Notes: a model not told the origin generated them from the letters alone. DNA of 64,000 nt from Palsa-504 sp963744005 (GCA_963744005.1 CAVURU010000003.1:1178001-1242000), one strand, 5' to 3'. Shown: positions 1-12,624, counted from the stretch's first letter. Made by a program: numbers and translations.

Positions 1-824
1 CGTGGACGATGAAGCGCTTGGCCGCGATGCACGACTGGCCGTTGTTCAGGCAGCGCGCGATGGCGGCGACCTCGGCCGCCCGGGGCAGGTCGGCGGACGG
101 CATGACGATGAACGGGTCGCTGCCGCCCAGCTCCAGCACCACCTTCTTGATCTCGCTCCCGGCGATGGCGGCCACCGCGGACCCGGCCGGATTGGACCCG
201 GTCAAGGTCGCGGCCACCACCCGGGGGTCGCGCAGGATGGCCTCGATACGGGACGAGCCGACGAGCAGGGTCTGGAAGGCCCCGTCCGGGAAGCCCGGCC
301 CGGGCGAACAGGTCCTGCATGAACAGCGCGGTCTGCGGCACGTTGGAGGCGTGCTTGAGCAGGCCGACGTTGCCCGCCATGAGAGCCGGGGCGGCGAAGC
401 GCATGGCCTGCCAGAGCGGGAAGTTCCACGGCATGACGGCCAGGACCGGGCCGAGCGGCTGGTAGGCCACCCGGGCCTCGGCTGCGCCGACGGCGGCCGC
501 ACCGGCGGGCTCGTCGGCCAGGAAGCCCTCGGCGTGCTCGGCGTAGTACCGGCAGGCGCTGGCGCATTTGGCCACCTCCTGCCGGGCCGCGGCCAGCGTC
601 TTGCCCATCTCGGTGGTCATCATGGCCGCGACCTGCTCCTGCTCGCGGTCCAGGATCGCCGCTGCCTCGGTCATCCAGCGGGCCCGTTCGGCGAAACTGG
701 TCAGCCGGTACCGGCTGAACGCCGAGGCCGCTGCGGCCAGGCAGCGCTCGACGTCCGCCTCGCCCATCTCGTCATAGGTCTTCACCGTTTCCCCGGTGGC
801 GGGGTTGGTGGTCGCGATGGCCAT
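1..824 (-). CDS. Aldehyde dehydrogenase, succinate-semialdehyde dehydrogenase-like (3' truncated, one frameshift)
   Basis: NAD(P)-dependent oxidation of an aldehyde to an acid; the cytosolic succinate-semialdehyde dehydrogenase group fits best. The protein begins MAIATTNPATGE and is preceded by GGAGG seven bases before the ATG at 824. It carries the family motif PLGPVLAVMPWNFPLW. The catalytic glutamate (VVLELGGSDPF) and the catalytic cysteine (NNGQSCIAAKRF) are both visible, but the two halves are in different frames: one extra base near position 293 breaks the frame between ARAG and FPDGAFQTL. Removing it restores a continuous protein to the window edge. The C-terminal part, about 40 percent of the usual 450-460 residues, lies outside. 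The break could be a sequencing error or a recent mutation. The exact substrate is not determined by what is visible. Confidence 0.85.
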   Translation of the reverse strand, partial: MAIATTNPATGETVKTYDEMGEADVERCLAAAASAFSRYRLTSFAERARWMTEAAAILDREQEQVAAMMTTEMGKTLAAARQEVAKCASACRYYAEHAEGFLADEPAGAAAVGAAEARVAYQPLGPVLAVMPWNFPLWQAMRFAAPALMAGNVGLLKHASNVPQTALFMQDLFARAGLPGRGLPDPARRLVPYRGHPARPPGGGRDLDRVQSGRVRGGRHRRERDQEGGAGAGRQRPVHRHAVRRPAPGGRGRRHRALPEQRPVVHRGQALHRP

Positions 825-970
825 GATTGTCCTCCTTCGGCGGCACGCCAGCGGGCCGGCGGCCTGACGGGCCCCTGCCCGGATCGGACCGGCCCACACC
901 TGCCGCACGGGGCTGGATTGCGCCTGCTAGACCTGGGTAACAGGGTTTCCGGGCCGGGAGGTGAGCTGAG

Positions 971-1441
971 ATGGCCGACGGCGGATCGCGCGACGCGCGG
1001 AACGAGACCGAGGCGGAGCGCGACGACCGGAACCTGGCCGAGCTGCTGCAGGAACTGCGGGTGGCCGGGCTGGGGGTGCAGGTGCTGTTCGGCTTCCTGC
1101 TCTCGCTGCCGTTCACCAACCGGTTTACCAAGCTGAGCCCGGGCCAGCGCGATCTGTACCTGGCCAGCCTGACGCTGTCGGTGGTGGCTACGGCGCTGCT
1201 GCTGGGACCGGTCGCCTATCACCGGCTGGTGTTCCGGCAGGGCCGGAAGGAAGGCCTGGTGCAGGCGGCCAACGTGATGGCGGTCGCCGGGCTGGCCGTG
1301 GTCGGCCTGGCCGTCACGGCCGCGGTCTGGCTGGTGACCAGCTTCGTGGCCAGCGGCGTGACCGCCGGGGTGATCAGCGCGTTCGCCCTGGTCATGTTCG
1401 GCGCGCTGTGGTTCGTCTTCCCGCTGGCGCGGCGCCACTGA
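971..1441 (+). CDS. DUF6328 family four-helix membrane protein
   Basis: Small integral membrane protein of 156 residues and unknown function. The N-terminal 40 residues are charged and cytoplasmic-looking (many D, R and E). Four hydrophobic segments follow at about residues 38-55, 66-88, 96-120 and 125-150, ending in the basic tail LARRH. This charged-head, four-helix layout is that of DUF6328 proteins, which are common in actinobacteria. GGGAGGTGAGCTGAG precedes the ATG and gives a good ribosome site. It converges with the phosphatase gene ending at 1465. No catalytic motif is visible and I infer no function. Confidence 0.75.
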   Translation: MADGGSRDARNETEAERDDRNLAELLQELRVAGLGVQVLFGFLLSLPFTNRFTKLSPGQRDLYLASLTLSVVATALLLGPVAYHRLVFRQGRKEGLVQAANVMAVAGLAVVGLAVTAAVWLVTSFVASGVTAGVISAFALVMFGALWFVFPLARRH

Positions 1442-1464
1442 GCTGGCCGGCCAGACAGTGCGCG

Positions 1465-3825
1465 TCAGCGCACCCGGATCGCGACCAGGCAGGCGTCGTC
1501 GTCAGTGTCGGAGGCCGCGCCGGCCATGATGCGGTCGGCCTGGGCGGCGGCGGTCGGATCGCCGTCCGGCGCGGCGGCGTGGCCCGCCGCCACGGCGGCG
1601 ACGAACTCGGCGAGGACCTCCTCGATGGACTCACCGCGGCGCTCGATCAGCCCGTCGGTGAACAGCAGCACGGTGTCGCCCGGTTCCAGCGGCTGGATCG
1701 ACTCCTCGTACTCGGCGTCCGGGTCCATGCCGAGCAGCACCCCGCCGGGTAGCGGAAGCTGGCGCGCTCCGCCGCTGTGCACCAGGACGGGCGGCAGGTG
1801 GCCGGCCCGGGCCCAGCGCAGCACGCCGGTCTCGGGGTTGTACACGCCGCACACCACGGTGCCGATCACGCCCGAGGTCAAGTGGCACAGCACGCCGTTG
1901 AGCATGCGGAGCAGGTCGCCCGGCCCGGCGCCGGTGATGGCCAGGCCGCGCAGCGAGTTGCGGGCCGCCACCATGCCGGTCACCGCGTCGATGCCGTGGC
2001 CCGCCACGTCGCCCACGACCAGCAGCACCTCGTTATCGGGCAGCACCAGGGTGTCGTACCAGTCGCCGCCGACCAGGTGCCCCTGGCCCGCGGGCCGGTA
2101 GCGGACGGCCACGTCGATGCCCGCCGCCTCGACCGGAGACGCATCCGGCGGCATGATGGCCTGCTGCAGCCGCAGGGCCAAGGTGTGCTCCTCGGCGAGC
2201 TGGTCACTCGTGGCGGCCAGGGCGACCTGGGTGTGATAGTGCGCCGAGACGTCCTGGAACGCGCCGCGCAGGGCCACCACCGGGCCCGACGGGTCGGTGA
2301 CGGGCTCGGCGAACACGCGGATCTGGCGGATGCTCCGGTCCTCGGGATGGACGACGCGGAAGGTCGCCGTGGCGGCCTCGCCGCGTTCCAGCAGGCGCTG
2401 CTGCATGAGCTTGACCTCGGGCCGGTCGGCCGCCATCACGTAGTTGTGCAGGTCGGCCAGGGGGATCTCGGCCCCCGGGCGGGGCGTGAGACCGAACAGG
2501 CCGAACGCCGAGTCGGTCCACAGCACCGTGCCGTTGACCAGGTTCTCCTCCCAGCCGCCCAGCCGCCCGACGCGCTGCGCGTGCTCCAGGAGAACCGTGG
2601 TCTGGCCGGCTGAAGGCTCATCCCGCCAGCTGACGATGACGCCGTCGTAGAACCGGGCCACCCGCAGCTCTTCCCGCCCCGGCAGCTGCTGGGAGGTGCC
2701 GTCGGCCAGGACCTGGACGGCCCGGGTGAACAGCCCGGACACGCTGGCCGGGAAGGCTTCCAGCAGGGTCAGGCCGGTCAGGTCGGCGCCGGTGCGGCCG
2801 TCGGGATCGCGGTAGTCCGGGCTGACATGCTCGATGCTGAAGTCGGTGACCTGGCTGTCCGCGCCGGTGATGGCCTTGAGCACCAGGACCGGCTCGGACA
2901 GGTCGTCCAGCAGCGAGTACAGGGCTGCCCGCGGGTGCTCGGCGGCCAGGTCACCGCGGGTGAGACGGGAGCTCAGGACCCGGGCGCAGCCCGCGGCGAC
3001 GGCCAGCAGGCGCTGCCTGACCTCGGTGCTGAACTCGGCGAGCGGCCCCGGCCAGGCGACGGTCATGACGCCGAGCAGCTCGCCGTTGCGCGCCCGCAGG
3101 GCCAGCACGGCACTGGCGGCGAGCGGCGAGCCGATGACGGGCACCTGGTCGGCGGCCGGCCGGCCGGCGTGCCACCACAGGTCAGGGCCGCCACGGGCGA
3201 CCCGCTGAGCGGGAAAGTCCAGCTGCGGGGGGACGCGCCGCCAGTGACTCGACTCCGCGCCGGACAGGCCCGCCTCGCCCAGCAGGGCCAGCGAACCGTC
3301 GGCCTCCAGGACCCAGATCATCACCGCGGCCGCGCCCATGGGCGCCAGCACCTGCCCGGCCAGCGCGCCGGCCAGCTCGGCGCCGTCGGCGGCCAGCTCG
3401 GCCGCGGCCTCGGCCAGCAGCGTGCTGGGCCCCGTGGATCCCGCGCCTTCATGGCCGGGCCGCGGGCCGGCCGCAGGGCCCGCGGCCGGAGCGGCTCCGG
3501 TGCCGCCCGCGGCGCCCGGGTCGGCGGCCGGGTCCGGGCTGGCGGACGGGCCGGGGAAGGCGTCCCCGGCCGGGACGCTCGCGTCCCCTTCGGCGGACAG
3601 GACGGCCGCGGCCATCTCGCCGAGCGGCACCCCGGTGGCGGCGGACAGCTCGGCGAGCTGGCTGGCGGCCGCGGCCGAGGTCAGGCCGAGCCGCTCCATC
3701 AGCGCCCCGCGGGCCATCGCGATCACGGACTCCGCCGCGCCGGAGGCGCGGATCCGGTCGAGCTCACGCCGCTGGCGCTCGATGACCGCGATCAGCCGCG
3801 TCACATCTTCGTCGCTGCCAGGCAT
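1465..3825 (-). CDS. ANTAR-GAF-PAS-PP2C (RsbU/SpoIIE-type) serine phosphatase
   Basis: Predicted cytosolic multi-sensor phosphatase of 786 residues that would dephosphorylate an anti-anti-sigma factor in a SigB-like partner switch. Residues 1-80 look like an ANTAR domain (AMARGALMERLGL followed by a helical stretch). An Ala/Pro/Gly-rich linker covers about 85-130. A GAF-like region covers about 130-290 and two PAS-like regions about 305-530, the second starting at GGWEENLVNG. The C-terminal 225 residues are a SpoIIE/PP2C domain with the metal-binding aspartates in GGDWYD and VVGDVAGHG, plus LLFTDGLIE. No membrane segment is present. It is divergent from the hybrid kinase at 3969 across a 143-base gap. 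The sigma factor at 8519 and a second phosphatase at 9969 are close by, which supports the stress-signalling role by context. Confidence 0.85.
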   Translation of the reverse strand: MPGSDEDVTRLIAVIERQRRELDRIRASGAAESVIAMARGALMERLGLTSAAAASQLAELSAATGVPLGEMAAAVLSAEGDASVPAGDAFPGPSASPDPAADPGAAGGTGAAPAAGPAAGPRPGHEGAGSTGPSTLLAEAAAELAADGAELAGALAGQVLAPMGAAAVMIWVLEADGSLALLGEAGLSGAESSHWRRVPPQLDFPAQRVARGGPDLWWHAGRPAADQVPVIGSPLAASAVLALRARNGELLGVMTVAWPGPLAEFSTEVRQRLLAVAAGCARVLSSRLTRGDLAAEHPRAALYSLLDDLSEPVLVLKAITGADSQVTDFSIEHVSPDYRDPDGRTGADLTGLTLLEAFPASVSGLFTRAVQVLADGTSQQLPGREELRVARFYDGVIVSWRDEPSAGQTTVLLEHAQRVGRLGGWEENLVNGTVLWTDSAFGLFGLTPRPGAEIPLADLHNYVMAADRPEVKLMQQRLLERGEAATATFRVVHPEDRSIRQIRVFAEPVTDPSGPVVALRGAFQDVSAHYHTQVALAATSDQLAEEHTLALRLQQAIMPPDASPVEAAGIDVAVRYRPAGQGHLVGGDWYDTLVLPDNEVLLVVGDVAGHGIDAVTGMVAARNSLRGLAITGAGPGDLLRMLNGVLCHLTSGVIGTVVCGVYNPETGVLRWARAGHLPPVLVHSGGARQLPLPGGVLLGMDPDAEYEESIQPLEPGDTVLLFTDGLIERRGESIEEVLAEFVAAVAAGHAAAPDGDPTAAAQADRIMAGAASDTDDDACLVAIRVR

Positions 3826-3968
3826 GCCCGAAAACCTCTCCGCTCGCTGACCGTCCCGCCAAAGGCCAGCTCAGCAACCTGCCGTCGGCGTGGCACAAGG
3901 TCCATACGCTATCGGTAAAGGTCTTGTTCGGCTCATGATAATTACTTCCGCGACTACCATCAGTAGAG

Positions 3969-7982
<4,014 letters not shown>

Positions 7983-7987
7983 GGCGG

Positions 7988-8022
7988 CCCGGCCGCCGGT
8001 TCCCGCCGGGCGGCGAGCCGGG
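7988..8022. terminator. Possible bidirectional hairpin between convergent genes
   Basis: The 45 bases between the convergent hybrid kinase and whiB genes are almost all G and C. They hold outer arms CCCGGC (7988-7993) and GCCGGG (8017-8022) with further partial pairing inside. There is no T tract. This is a weak call based on position and self-complementarity only. Confidence 0.3.
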
Positions 8023-8027
8023 ACGGC

Positions 8028-8315
8028 CTAGACCCGGACGGCCCGCTTGGCGGCGGCCGCGGCGCGGCGCGTCCGCCGGCGCTGACGCTGACGGTCCTCG
8101 GGGGTGCTGCCGCCCCAGATGCCGTACGGCAGGTCGTTCGTCATGGCGAACTCCAGGCACTCCTGGCGCACGACGCACCCCGCGCAGATGACTTTGGCCC
8201 GGGCGACCTGCCGCTCCCCCGGCCCCGTGGTCGAGATCGGGAAGAACAGGTCGGGATCGGCCGATAGGCACGCGCCCGCCGAACGCCAGTTGACGGCGGT
8301 TGAAGTCGTGGTCAT
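8028..8315 (-). CDS. WhiB-family iron-sulfur transcription factor
   Basis: Small regulator of 95 residues. The four cysteines that hold a [4Fe-4S] cluster lie in ACLS, CAGC and ECLEF (residues 16, 44, 47 and 53 from the ATG). The G(I/V)WGG turn (YGIWGGS) follows, and then a basic C-terminal tail (RQRQRRRTRRAAAAAK) suited to DNA binding. WhiB proteins act with the primary sigma factor and sense redox state or nitric oxide. The paralogue (WhiB1, WblA and so on) cannot be told from this alone. GTG at 8318 is also in frame, but AGGA lies too close to it, so the ATG at 8315 is preferred. It is divergent from the SigB-type gene at 8519 and shares a 200-base region with it that carries a Crp-type palindrome. 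Confidence 0.93.
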   Translation of the reverse strand: MTTTSTAVNWRSAGACLSADPDLFFPISTTGPGERQVARAKVICAGCVVRQECLEFAMTNDLPYGIWGGSTPEDRQRQRRRTRRAAAAAKRAVRV

Positions 8316-8427
8316 CACGGGTCCTCACGGGCTCTGAGCCGGTGCTCACGCGGAACTGTGCTGGCAGTGGCGCCTCTGCTTCCCGGCCGCCCGGCGGCTA
8401 CACCTCCGTTCCGCGAACCAGGGCTTG

Positions 8428-8454
8428 GTTGTGATGAGCATCACACCTGGGTAC
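8428..8454 (+). promoter_or_regulatory. Candidate SigB-type promoter for the sigma-factor gene
   Basis: GTTGTG, 15 bases, then GGGTAC resembles the actinobacterial SigB-type promoter (a G/T-rich -35 and GGGTA at -10). It overlaps the Crp-type palindrome, so a bound Crp-family protein would sit on the -35 region. A SigB-type promoter ahead of a SigB-type gene would imply autoregulation. This comes from motif reading only. Confidence 0.4.
8430..8445. promoter_or_regulatory. Perfect Crp-type palindrome TGTGA-N6-TCACA
   Basis: The sequence TGTGATGAGCATCACA is a perfect palindrome and matches the Crp / GlxR half-site consensus exactly. It lies 74 bases upstream of the sigma-factor start and 115 bases upstream of the divergent whiB start. 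A GGGTAC -10-like element begins three bases downstream. The match is seen directly; binding by a Crp-family protein is inferred. No crp gene is in the window. Confidence 0.65.
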
Positions 8455-8518
8455 GTTTATCCGCCGCGGGCCGGGCACACCCTACTCGTCCACAATTCCG
8501 AGGGTTGCGGGGAGAGTC

Positions 8519-9424
8519 GTGACAAAGGGAATGCTCCAGGCGCCGGCCCGCAAGGCCGCTGGCCTCCCTGACGCCAGTGTGCACCTGCCGACCCAGGCCG
8601 AGCTGAAGGCCCGGCCCGATGGCGAGCTGCTGGCCCGGCTGCATGAGCTGCCGCGGGACAGCGAAGAGCACGCCACGGTGTGCGAGGTGCTGGTGGACCG
8701 GTACAGCAAGCTGGTCCGCTCGTGCGTGCGCCAGTACCGCGGCAGTCCCGAGCCGACCGAGGACCTGATGCAGGTAGGCTACGTCGGCCTGCTGAAGGCG
8801 ATCAACAACTTCGATCCGGGTTTCGGCACCAGCCTGTCGGCCTACGCCCAGCCCTGCGTGAGCGGCGAGATCAAGCGCCACTTCCGCGATAAGCGGTGGC
8901 AGATTCACGTCCGCCGGTCGGCCCAGGAGCTGCTGCTCGAGCTGCGCAAGGCCACCGAGGACCTCACCCAGCAACTGGGCCGGGTACCGACTGAAGACGA
9001 GCTGGCCGAACGGCTCGGCGTCAGCGCGGACGACATGGTCGAAGCTCGCCAGGCGGACCTGATGTTCAGCAGCTACTCCCTCGACGCTCCGCTGTCTGAC
9101 CGGGAGGACCCGGCCCTGCTGGCCGACCTGCTGGGCGATGACGACCCGGAGGTCGCGCACACGATCGACATGGAAGCGGTCAACACGCATTGGGAGGAGC
9201 TGCCCGAGCGCGAGCAGCGCATCCTGGTCATGCGGTTCTACGGCAACCTGACCCAGACCGAGATCGGCGACCGGCTCGGCATCTCGCAGATGCACGTGTC
9301 GCGGCTGCTGACCCGGGCGCTGAATTACCTCAAGGGCAAGCTGCTCGAAGAGCCAGACGGCTCCGCTTCGGCTGAGCCGTCCGCACTCGCCGGGCGGGCC
9401 AAGACATCGGAAGGACTCTCATGA
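8519..9424 (+). CDS. SigB/SigF-type (group 3) RNA polymerase sigma factor
   Basis: Alternative sigma factor of 301 residues for general stress genes. Region 2 is RYSKLVRSCVRQYRG followed by EDLMQVGYVGLLKAINNFD and FGTSLSAYAQPCVSGEIKRH. Region 3 is LRKATEDLTQQLGRVPTEDE. Region 4 has ELPEREQRILVMRFYGNLTQ and the helix-turn-helix IGDRLGISQMHVSRLLTRAL. The conserved Tyr-to-Gln change in SAYAQPC and the spacing fit the SigB/F/G branch. The GTG start at 8519 follows GGGGAGAG. The stop overlaps the next ATG (ATGA), so it is translationally coupled to the DUF6458 gene. RsbU-like phosphatases lie on both sides (1465 and 9969), but no obvious RsbW or RsbV gene is in the window. Confidence 0.93.
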   Translation: MTKGMLQAPARKAAGLPDASVHLPTQAELKARPDGELLARLHELPRDSEEHATVCEVLVDRYSKLVRSCVRQYRGSPEPTEDLMQVGYVGLLKAINNFDPGFGTSLSAYAQPCVSGEIKRHFRDKRWQIHVRRSAQELLLELRKATEDLTQQLGRVPTEDELAERLGVSADDMVEARQADLMFSSYSLDAPLSDREDPALLADLLGDDDPEVAHTIDMEAVNTHWEELPEREQRILVMRFYGNLTQTEIGDRLGISQMHVSRLLTRALNYLKGKLLEEPDGSASAEPSALAGRAKTSEGLS

Positions 9425-9810
9425 GAACCGGTACGGGGCTCGCGCTGATCTGCGTCGGGGCGATCCTCGCCTTCGCCGTCAGATCCAATCCCTCTTTCTT
9501 CAACTGGAACATCGCCGGCTGGGTGATCATGGTCGTCGGCATCCTGGGCCTGGCCATCCCGCGCCGGGGCTACGCGTGGGTCGGCCGGCGGCTGTTCGTC
9601 CGCCAGGCCCGCGTGCGGCCCGGCGGCGGAGACGAGGTCATCTATCCGACCGGCGTGGACCGCAACCCGGCCAACAGCCGCGTGCCGGCCGCCCTGCCGG
9701 GCGGCCGCGAGGCCCCGGCCCAGAGCGGCACCACCCAGAACGTGCCCGCCAGCGCTGAGGACATGCGCCCGGGCGAGACCGAGGTCGTCGAGGACGTCTA
9801 CGAGGACTGA
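9421..9810 (+). CDS. DUF6458-like small membrane protein
   Basis: Protein of 129 residues with two hydrophobic segments (about residues 4-21 and 31-48), a short basic loop, and a hydrophilic, acidic C-terminal half ending VVEDVYED. The N-terminal pattern with AILAFAV, then NIAGWVIMVVGILGL, resembles DUF6458. It overlaps the sigma-factor stop by four bases and is followed by a strong hairpin, so the two genes form a short operon. A function is not known; co-transcription suggests a stress-related membrane role. Confidence 0.7.
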   Translation: MRTGTGLALICVGAILAFAVRSNPSFFNWNIAGWVIMVVGILGLAIPRRGYAWVGRRLFVRQARVRPGGGDEVIYPTGVDRNPANSRVPAALPGGREAPAQSGTTQNVPASAEDMRPGETEVVEDVYED

Positions 9811-9857
9811 GCTGCCCTCATCCGCGGCCTCGCTGGCACTGGTAACCGAAGCAGCCG

Positions 9858-9894
9858 AGAATCCGCCGGGATCCCTGGGGTCCCGGCGGATTCT
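9858..9894 (+). terminator. Rho-independent-type hairpin after the sigma-factor operon
   Basis: A perfect 14-base stem (AGAATCCGCCGGGA with TCCCGGCGGATTCT) around a 9-base loop lies 48 bases after the DUF6458 stop. The T tract is poor, as is usual in high-GC actinobacteria. Confidence 0.8.
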
Positions 9895-9968
9895 TGTGCA
9901 TTAGTTCGTACTCCCGCCAGTACTATTGAGTCGGCTAGGGGGTTCACCAGGGATACCGGTCGGGAGAC

Positions 9969-11888
9969 ATGCCGCAAGACACACGGGCAGACGGCTCGGG
10001 AGCCGCCGACCTCGCCGGCCTGGCCGAGCGGCGCGATGCGCTGCGCCAGTCCGCGGCCCTGCCGGGTGCTGATCCGCGTCCCCTGCTCGAAGCGGCTTTC
10101 GCCGAGCTCGACGCGGCCGTCGAGCAGCTGGCCCAGGTGGCCGAGACAGCCGGGGAACCAGCGGCCGCGGCGCCCGCAGACACCCTCAGCGCAGAGCGGG
10201 CCCTGCTGCGAGCGGTGTTCGCCGGGGCGCCCGTGCCCATGTTCGTGCTCGAGGCTGACGCCACGGTACGGCGAGCCAACGGCCAGGCCGGCGAGCTGAT
10301 CGGCGCTCCCTCCGGGTACGCGACCGGCAAGTCGCTGACCGCGTTCGTCGATCCGCCGTCGCGCGCGGCGGTCAAGAGCCAGCTGGCCGCGGTCATCCGG
10401 ACCGGGAAGGCCAAGCTGGTGGACTGCCGGCTGCTCGGCCCCGACGGCCCGGTAGAGGTCACGCTGGCCGTGGATGTCGCCACCCTCCCAGACGGAACGC
10501 GGCTGCTGGTGGTGACGGCCAGCCCGGTCGCCTCAGCGGCCCCGGCCCGGGCGGGCCGGACATCGGGACGGCCAGACGGGACGCCGGGCGACGTGGTCCG
10601 GGCCATGACCCGGCGGACGGACATGATCACGGCCGTGACCCGGCTGCTGCTGGACAACAGCACGTTCAGCGAAGCGGTCACGCTGCAGCGGTGCGCACGT
10701 CTGCTGGCGGGCGGGGGGCTGGCCAGCTGGGTGCTCGTCGACATCGAGCGCGCGGGCGCGCTGCGGCGCCAGTTCGTCATCGGCCCGGCGGACGGCCCGT
10801 CGCAGGACCTGGCCCGGAAGGTACGCGGAGTCGACCCGCAGCCCCAGACGGTGCCGGGCCAGGTGCATGCCGCGGCCCGGTCCATCCTGCTGGCCCACGC
10901 CGACGACGCCGGCGCCCTGGGCGCCGGCCCGGACGAGACCCCGCTGCTCATGCTGGCCGGGGTGACCTCGCTGCTCAGCGTGCCGATCACCGACGGCGTG
11001 ACCCGATACGGGGCGCTGACGCTGGCCCGCACGGCGGCCGAGGGGCGCTTCGAGCTCACCGACCTGGCCCTGGCCGAGGATCTGGGCCAGCATCTGGGCG
11101 TCGCGCTGAGGGCGGACCGCATGTTCCGCGATCGGTCGGCGGTGGCCGAGACGCTGCAGAGCAGCCTGCTGCCCGCGACCTTGCCGGAGGTCCCGGGGCT
11201 CGAGCTGTCGCCGTCCTACCAGCCGTCCACCGGGAGCCTGGAGGTGAGCGGCGACTTCTACGACGTGTTTCCGGTCACCGGCGGATGGGCCATCGTGGTC
11301 GGGGACGTCTGCGGCAAGGGCCAGGAGGCCGCGGCGATGACCGCCGCGGCCCGGCACGCGATCCGAGCGCTGGCGCACTGGAACCCAGACCCGGTGGACG
11401 TGCTGGTCAAGGTCAACGAGCTGATGCTGGCCGGCGATTATGAGGACCGGTTCGTGACGGCCAAGCTCGCCTACCTGCGCTGGTCAGGCGAGCGGCTGCA
11501 CGTCACGCTGGCCAGTGCCGGGCATCCCGGGCCAGCGCTGGTGCACCCGGACGGGCGGGTCGACGTGCTGGACGGCGGCGGCCTGCCGCTGGGCCTGTTC
11601 CCGGAGCCCGACCCGCAGCGCGAGGAACTCGAGCTGGGCGAGGGCGACCTGCTCTTCTTCTACTCCGACGGGCTGACCGATGCGCGCAGCCCCGACATGC
11701 GCTACTTCGACGACGTGTTGGCCGAGGAGCTGGCCGGGCTGGCGGGGCGGCCGGCCGGCGAGACGGTCCGGATGATGCAGAGCCTGGCGTCCGGCTTCTC
11801 CGCGGACGAGCTGCGCGACGACATGACCATCCTGGCGGCCAGGGTGAAGGCCCCGCCGGGCCCGGACCGGGACGCCCCGGCCCGCTGA
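9969..11888 (+). CDS. PAS-GAF-PP2C (RsbU/SpoIIE-type) serine phosphatase
   Basis: Second sensor phosphatase, 639 residues and soluble. A PAS-like domain covers about residues 75-180 (GAPVPMFVLEADATVRRANG), a GAF domain about 210-385, and a PP2C/SpoIIE domain about 395-635. The metal-site aspartates are in SGDFYDVF and VVGDVCGKG, followed by SAGHPGPALVH, FFYSDGLTDARS and RDDMTILAARV. GGGAGAC precedes the ATG. It probably acts on an anti-anti-sigma factor in the same network as the sigma factor upstream. Compared with the phosphatase at 1465 it lacks the ANTAR domain. It converges with the GAF-ANTAR gene, with only three bases between the stop codons. Confidence 0.88.
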   Translation: MPQDTRADGSGAADLAGLAERRDALRQSAALPGADPRPLLEAAFAELDAAVEQLAQVAETAGEPAAAAPADTLSAERALLRAVFAGAPVPMFVLEADATVRRANGQAGELIGAPSGYATGKSLTAFVDPPSRAAVKSQLAAVIRTGKAKLVDCRLLGPDGPVEVTLAVDVATLPDGTRLLVVTASPVASAAPARAGRTSGRPDGTPGDVVRAMTRRTDMITAVTRLLLDNSTFSEAVTLQRCARLLAGGGLASWVLVDIERAGALRRQFVIGPADGPSQDLARKVRGVDPQPQTVPGQVHAAARSILLAHADDAGALGAGPDETPLLMLAGVTSLLSVPITDGVTRYGALTLARTAAEGRFELTDLALAEDLGQHLGVALRADRMFRDRSAVAETLQSSLLPATLPEVPGLELSPSYQPSTGSLEVSGDFYDVFPVTGGWAIVVGDVCGKGQEAAAMTAAARHAIRALAHWNPDPVDVLVKVNELMLAGDYEDRFVTAKLAYLRWSGERLHVTLASAGHPGPALVHPDGRVDVLDGGGLPLGLFPEPDPQREELELGEGDLLFFYSDGLTDARSPDMRYFDDVLAEELAGLAGRPAGETVRMMQSLASGFSADELRDDMTILAARVKAPPGPDRDAPAR

Positions 11889-11891
11889 GCC

Positions 11892-12608
11892 TCAGCCCGT
11901 CCGGGGCCGGGAACCGCCCTTGCCGGCCTTGGCCCGGGCCACGACCTCGGCGGCCACCTCGGTGACCTTGACGTGCCGGCGCTGGGACTCCTGGCGCAGC
12001 CGGCCCAGCGCGTCGTCCGCGTCGCAGCCCAGGGCGTGCATCAAGATGCCCTTGGCCTGGTCCACCACCGAACGGGCCACCACGGCGTCCTTGAGCTGGC
12101 TGGCGGTGCGCTGGGCCTGGCCGTAGGCGGTGGCGTTGGCCAGCATGGCCCCGCCGAAGGCAGCGAGCGTGTCCGCCATCGGGTTGGACTGCGCGTCCAG
12201 CACGCCGGGCCGCACCGCGAACAGCGACAGGACCAGGGCGCCGTCCGGGACATCGCGGACGAGGTGCACCGAGCAGCGGACACCGCGGCGCAGGGCTGCG
12301 TCGGCGTACTGCGGCCAGCGGGTCTCGGCCAGCAGGTCGGGACAGCTGACCGGCAGGCCCGAAACCGCGGCCTCGACCAGCGGACCGGACCCGGACCCGA
12401 GCTGCAGGTCGGCCAGCTCGGCCAGGTCCGGATGGGTGGCCGTCGCCTCGACGACCTCGCCGTCATGCCAGACCGCGGCGTGCGCCCCGGCGCAGGCCGG
12501 GACCTGCCCGGCGGCGAGCTCGGTGAACCGGTTCAGCGACCGGGCGCCGCCCGCGTTGGCCACGCTGAGCAGTTCGGCGGCTTCGTGCCCGAGTTGCTCG
12601 ATCGGCAC
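11892..12608 (-). CDS. GAF-ANTAR transcription antiterminator-type protein
   Basis: Protein of 238 residues with an N-terminal GAF sensor (about 10-165) and a C-terminal ANTAR domain (about 170-225). The ANTAR signature is ARSVVDQAKGILM followed by the three-helix stretch DADDALGRLRQESQRRHVKV. ANTAR proteins bind paired hexaloops in nascent RNA and prevent termination; the GAF domain would gate this. It sits 16 bases downstream of the DUF3040 gene on the same strand, a likely operon. The target RNA cannot be predicted from the protein. Confidence 0.88.
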   Translation of the reverse strand: MPIEQLGHEAAELLSVANAGGARSLNRFTELAAGQVPACAGAHAAVWHDGEVVEATATHPDLAELADLQLGSGSGPLVEAAVSGLPVSCPDLLAETRWPQYADAALRRGVRCSVHLVRDVPDGALVLSLFAVRPGVLDAQSNPMADTLAAFGGAMLANATAYGQAQRTASQLKDAVVARSVVDQAKGILMHALGCDADDALGRLRQESQRRHVKVTEVAAEVVARAKAGKGGSRPRTG

Positions 12609-12624
12609 CCTGACCTCCGCCCGC

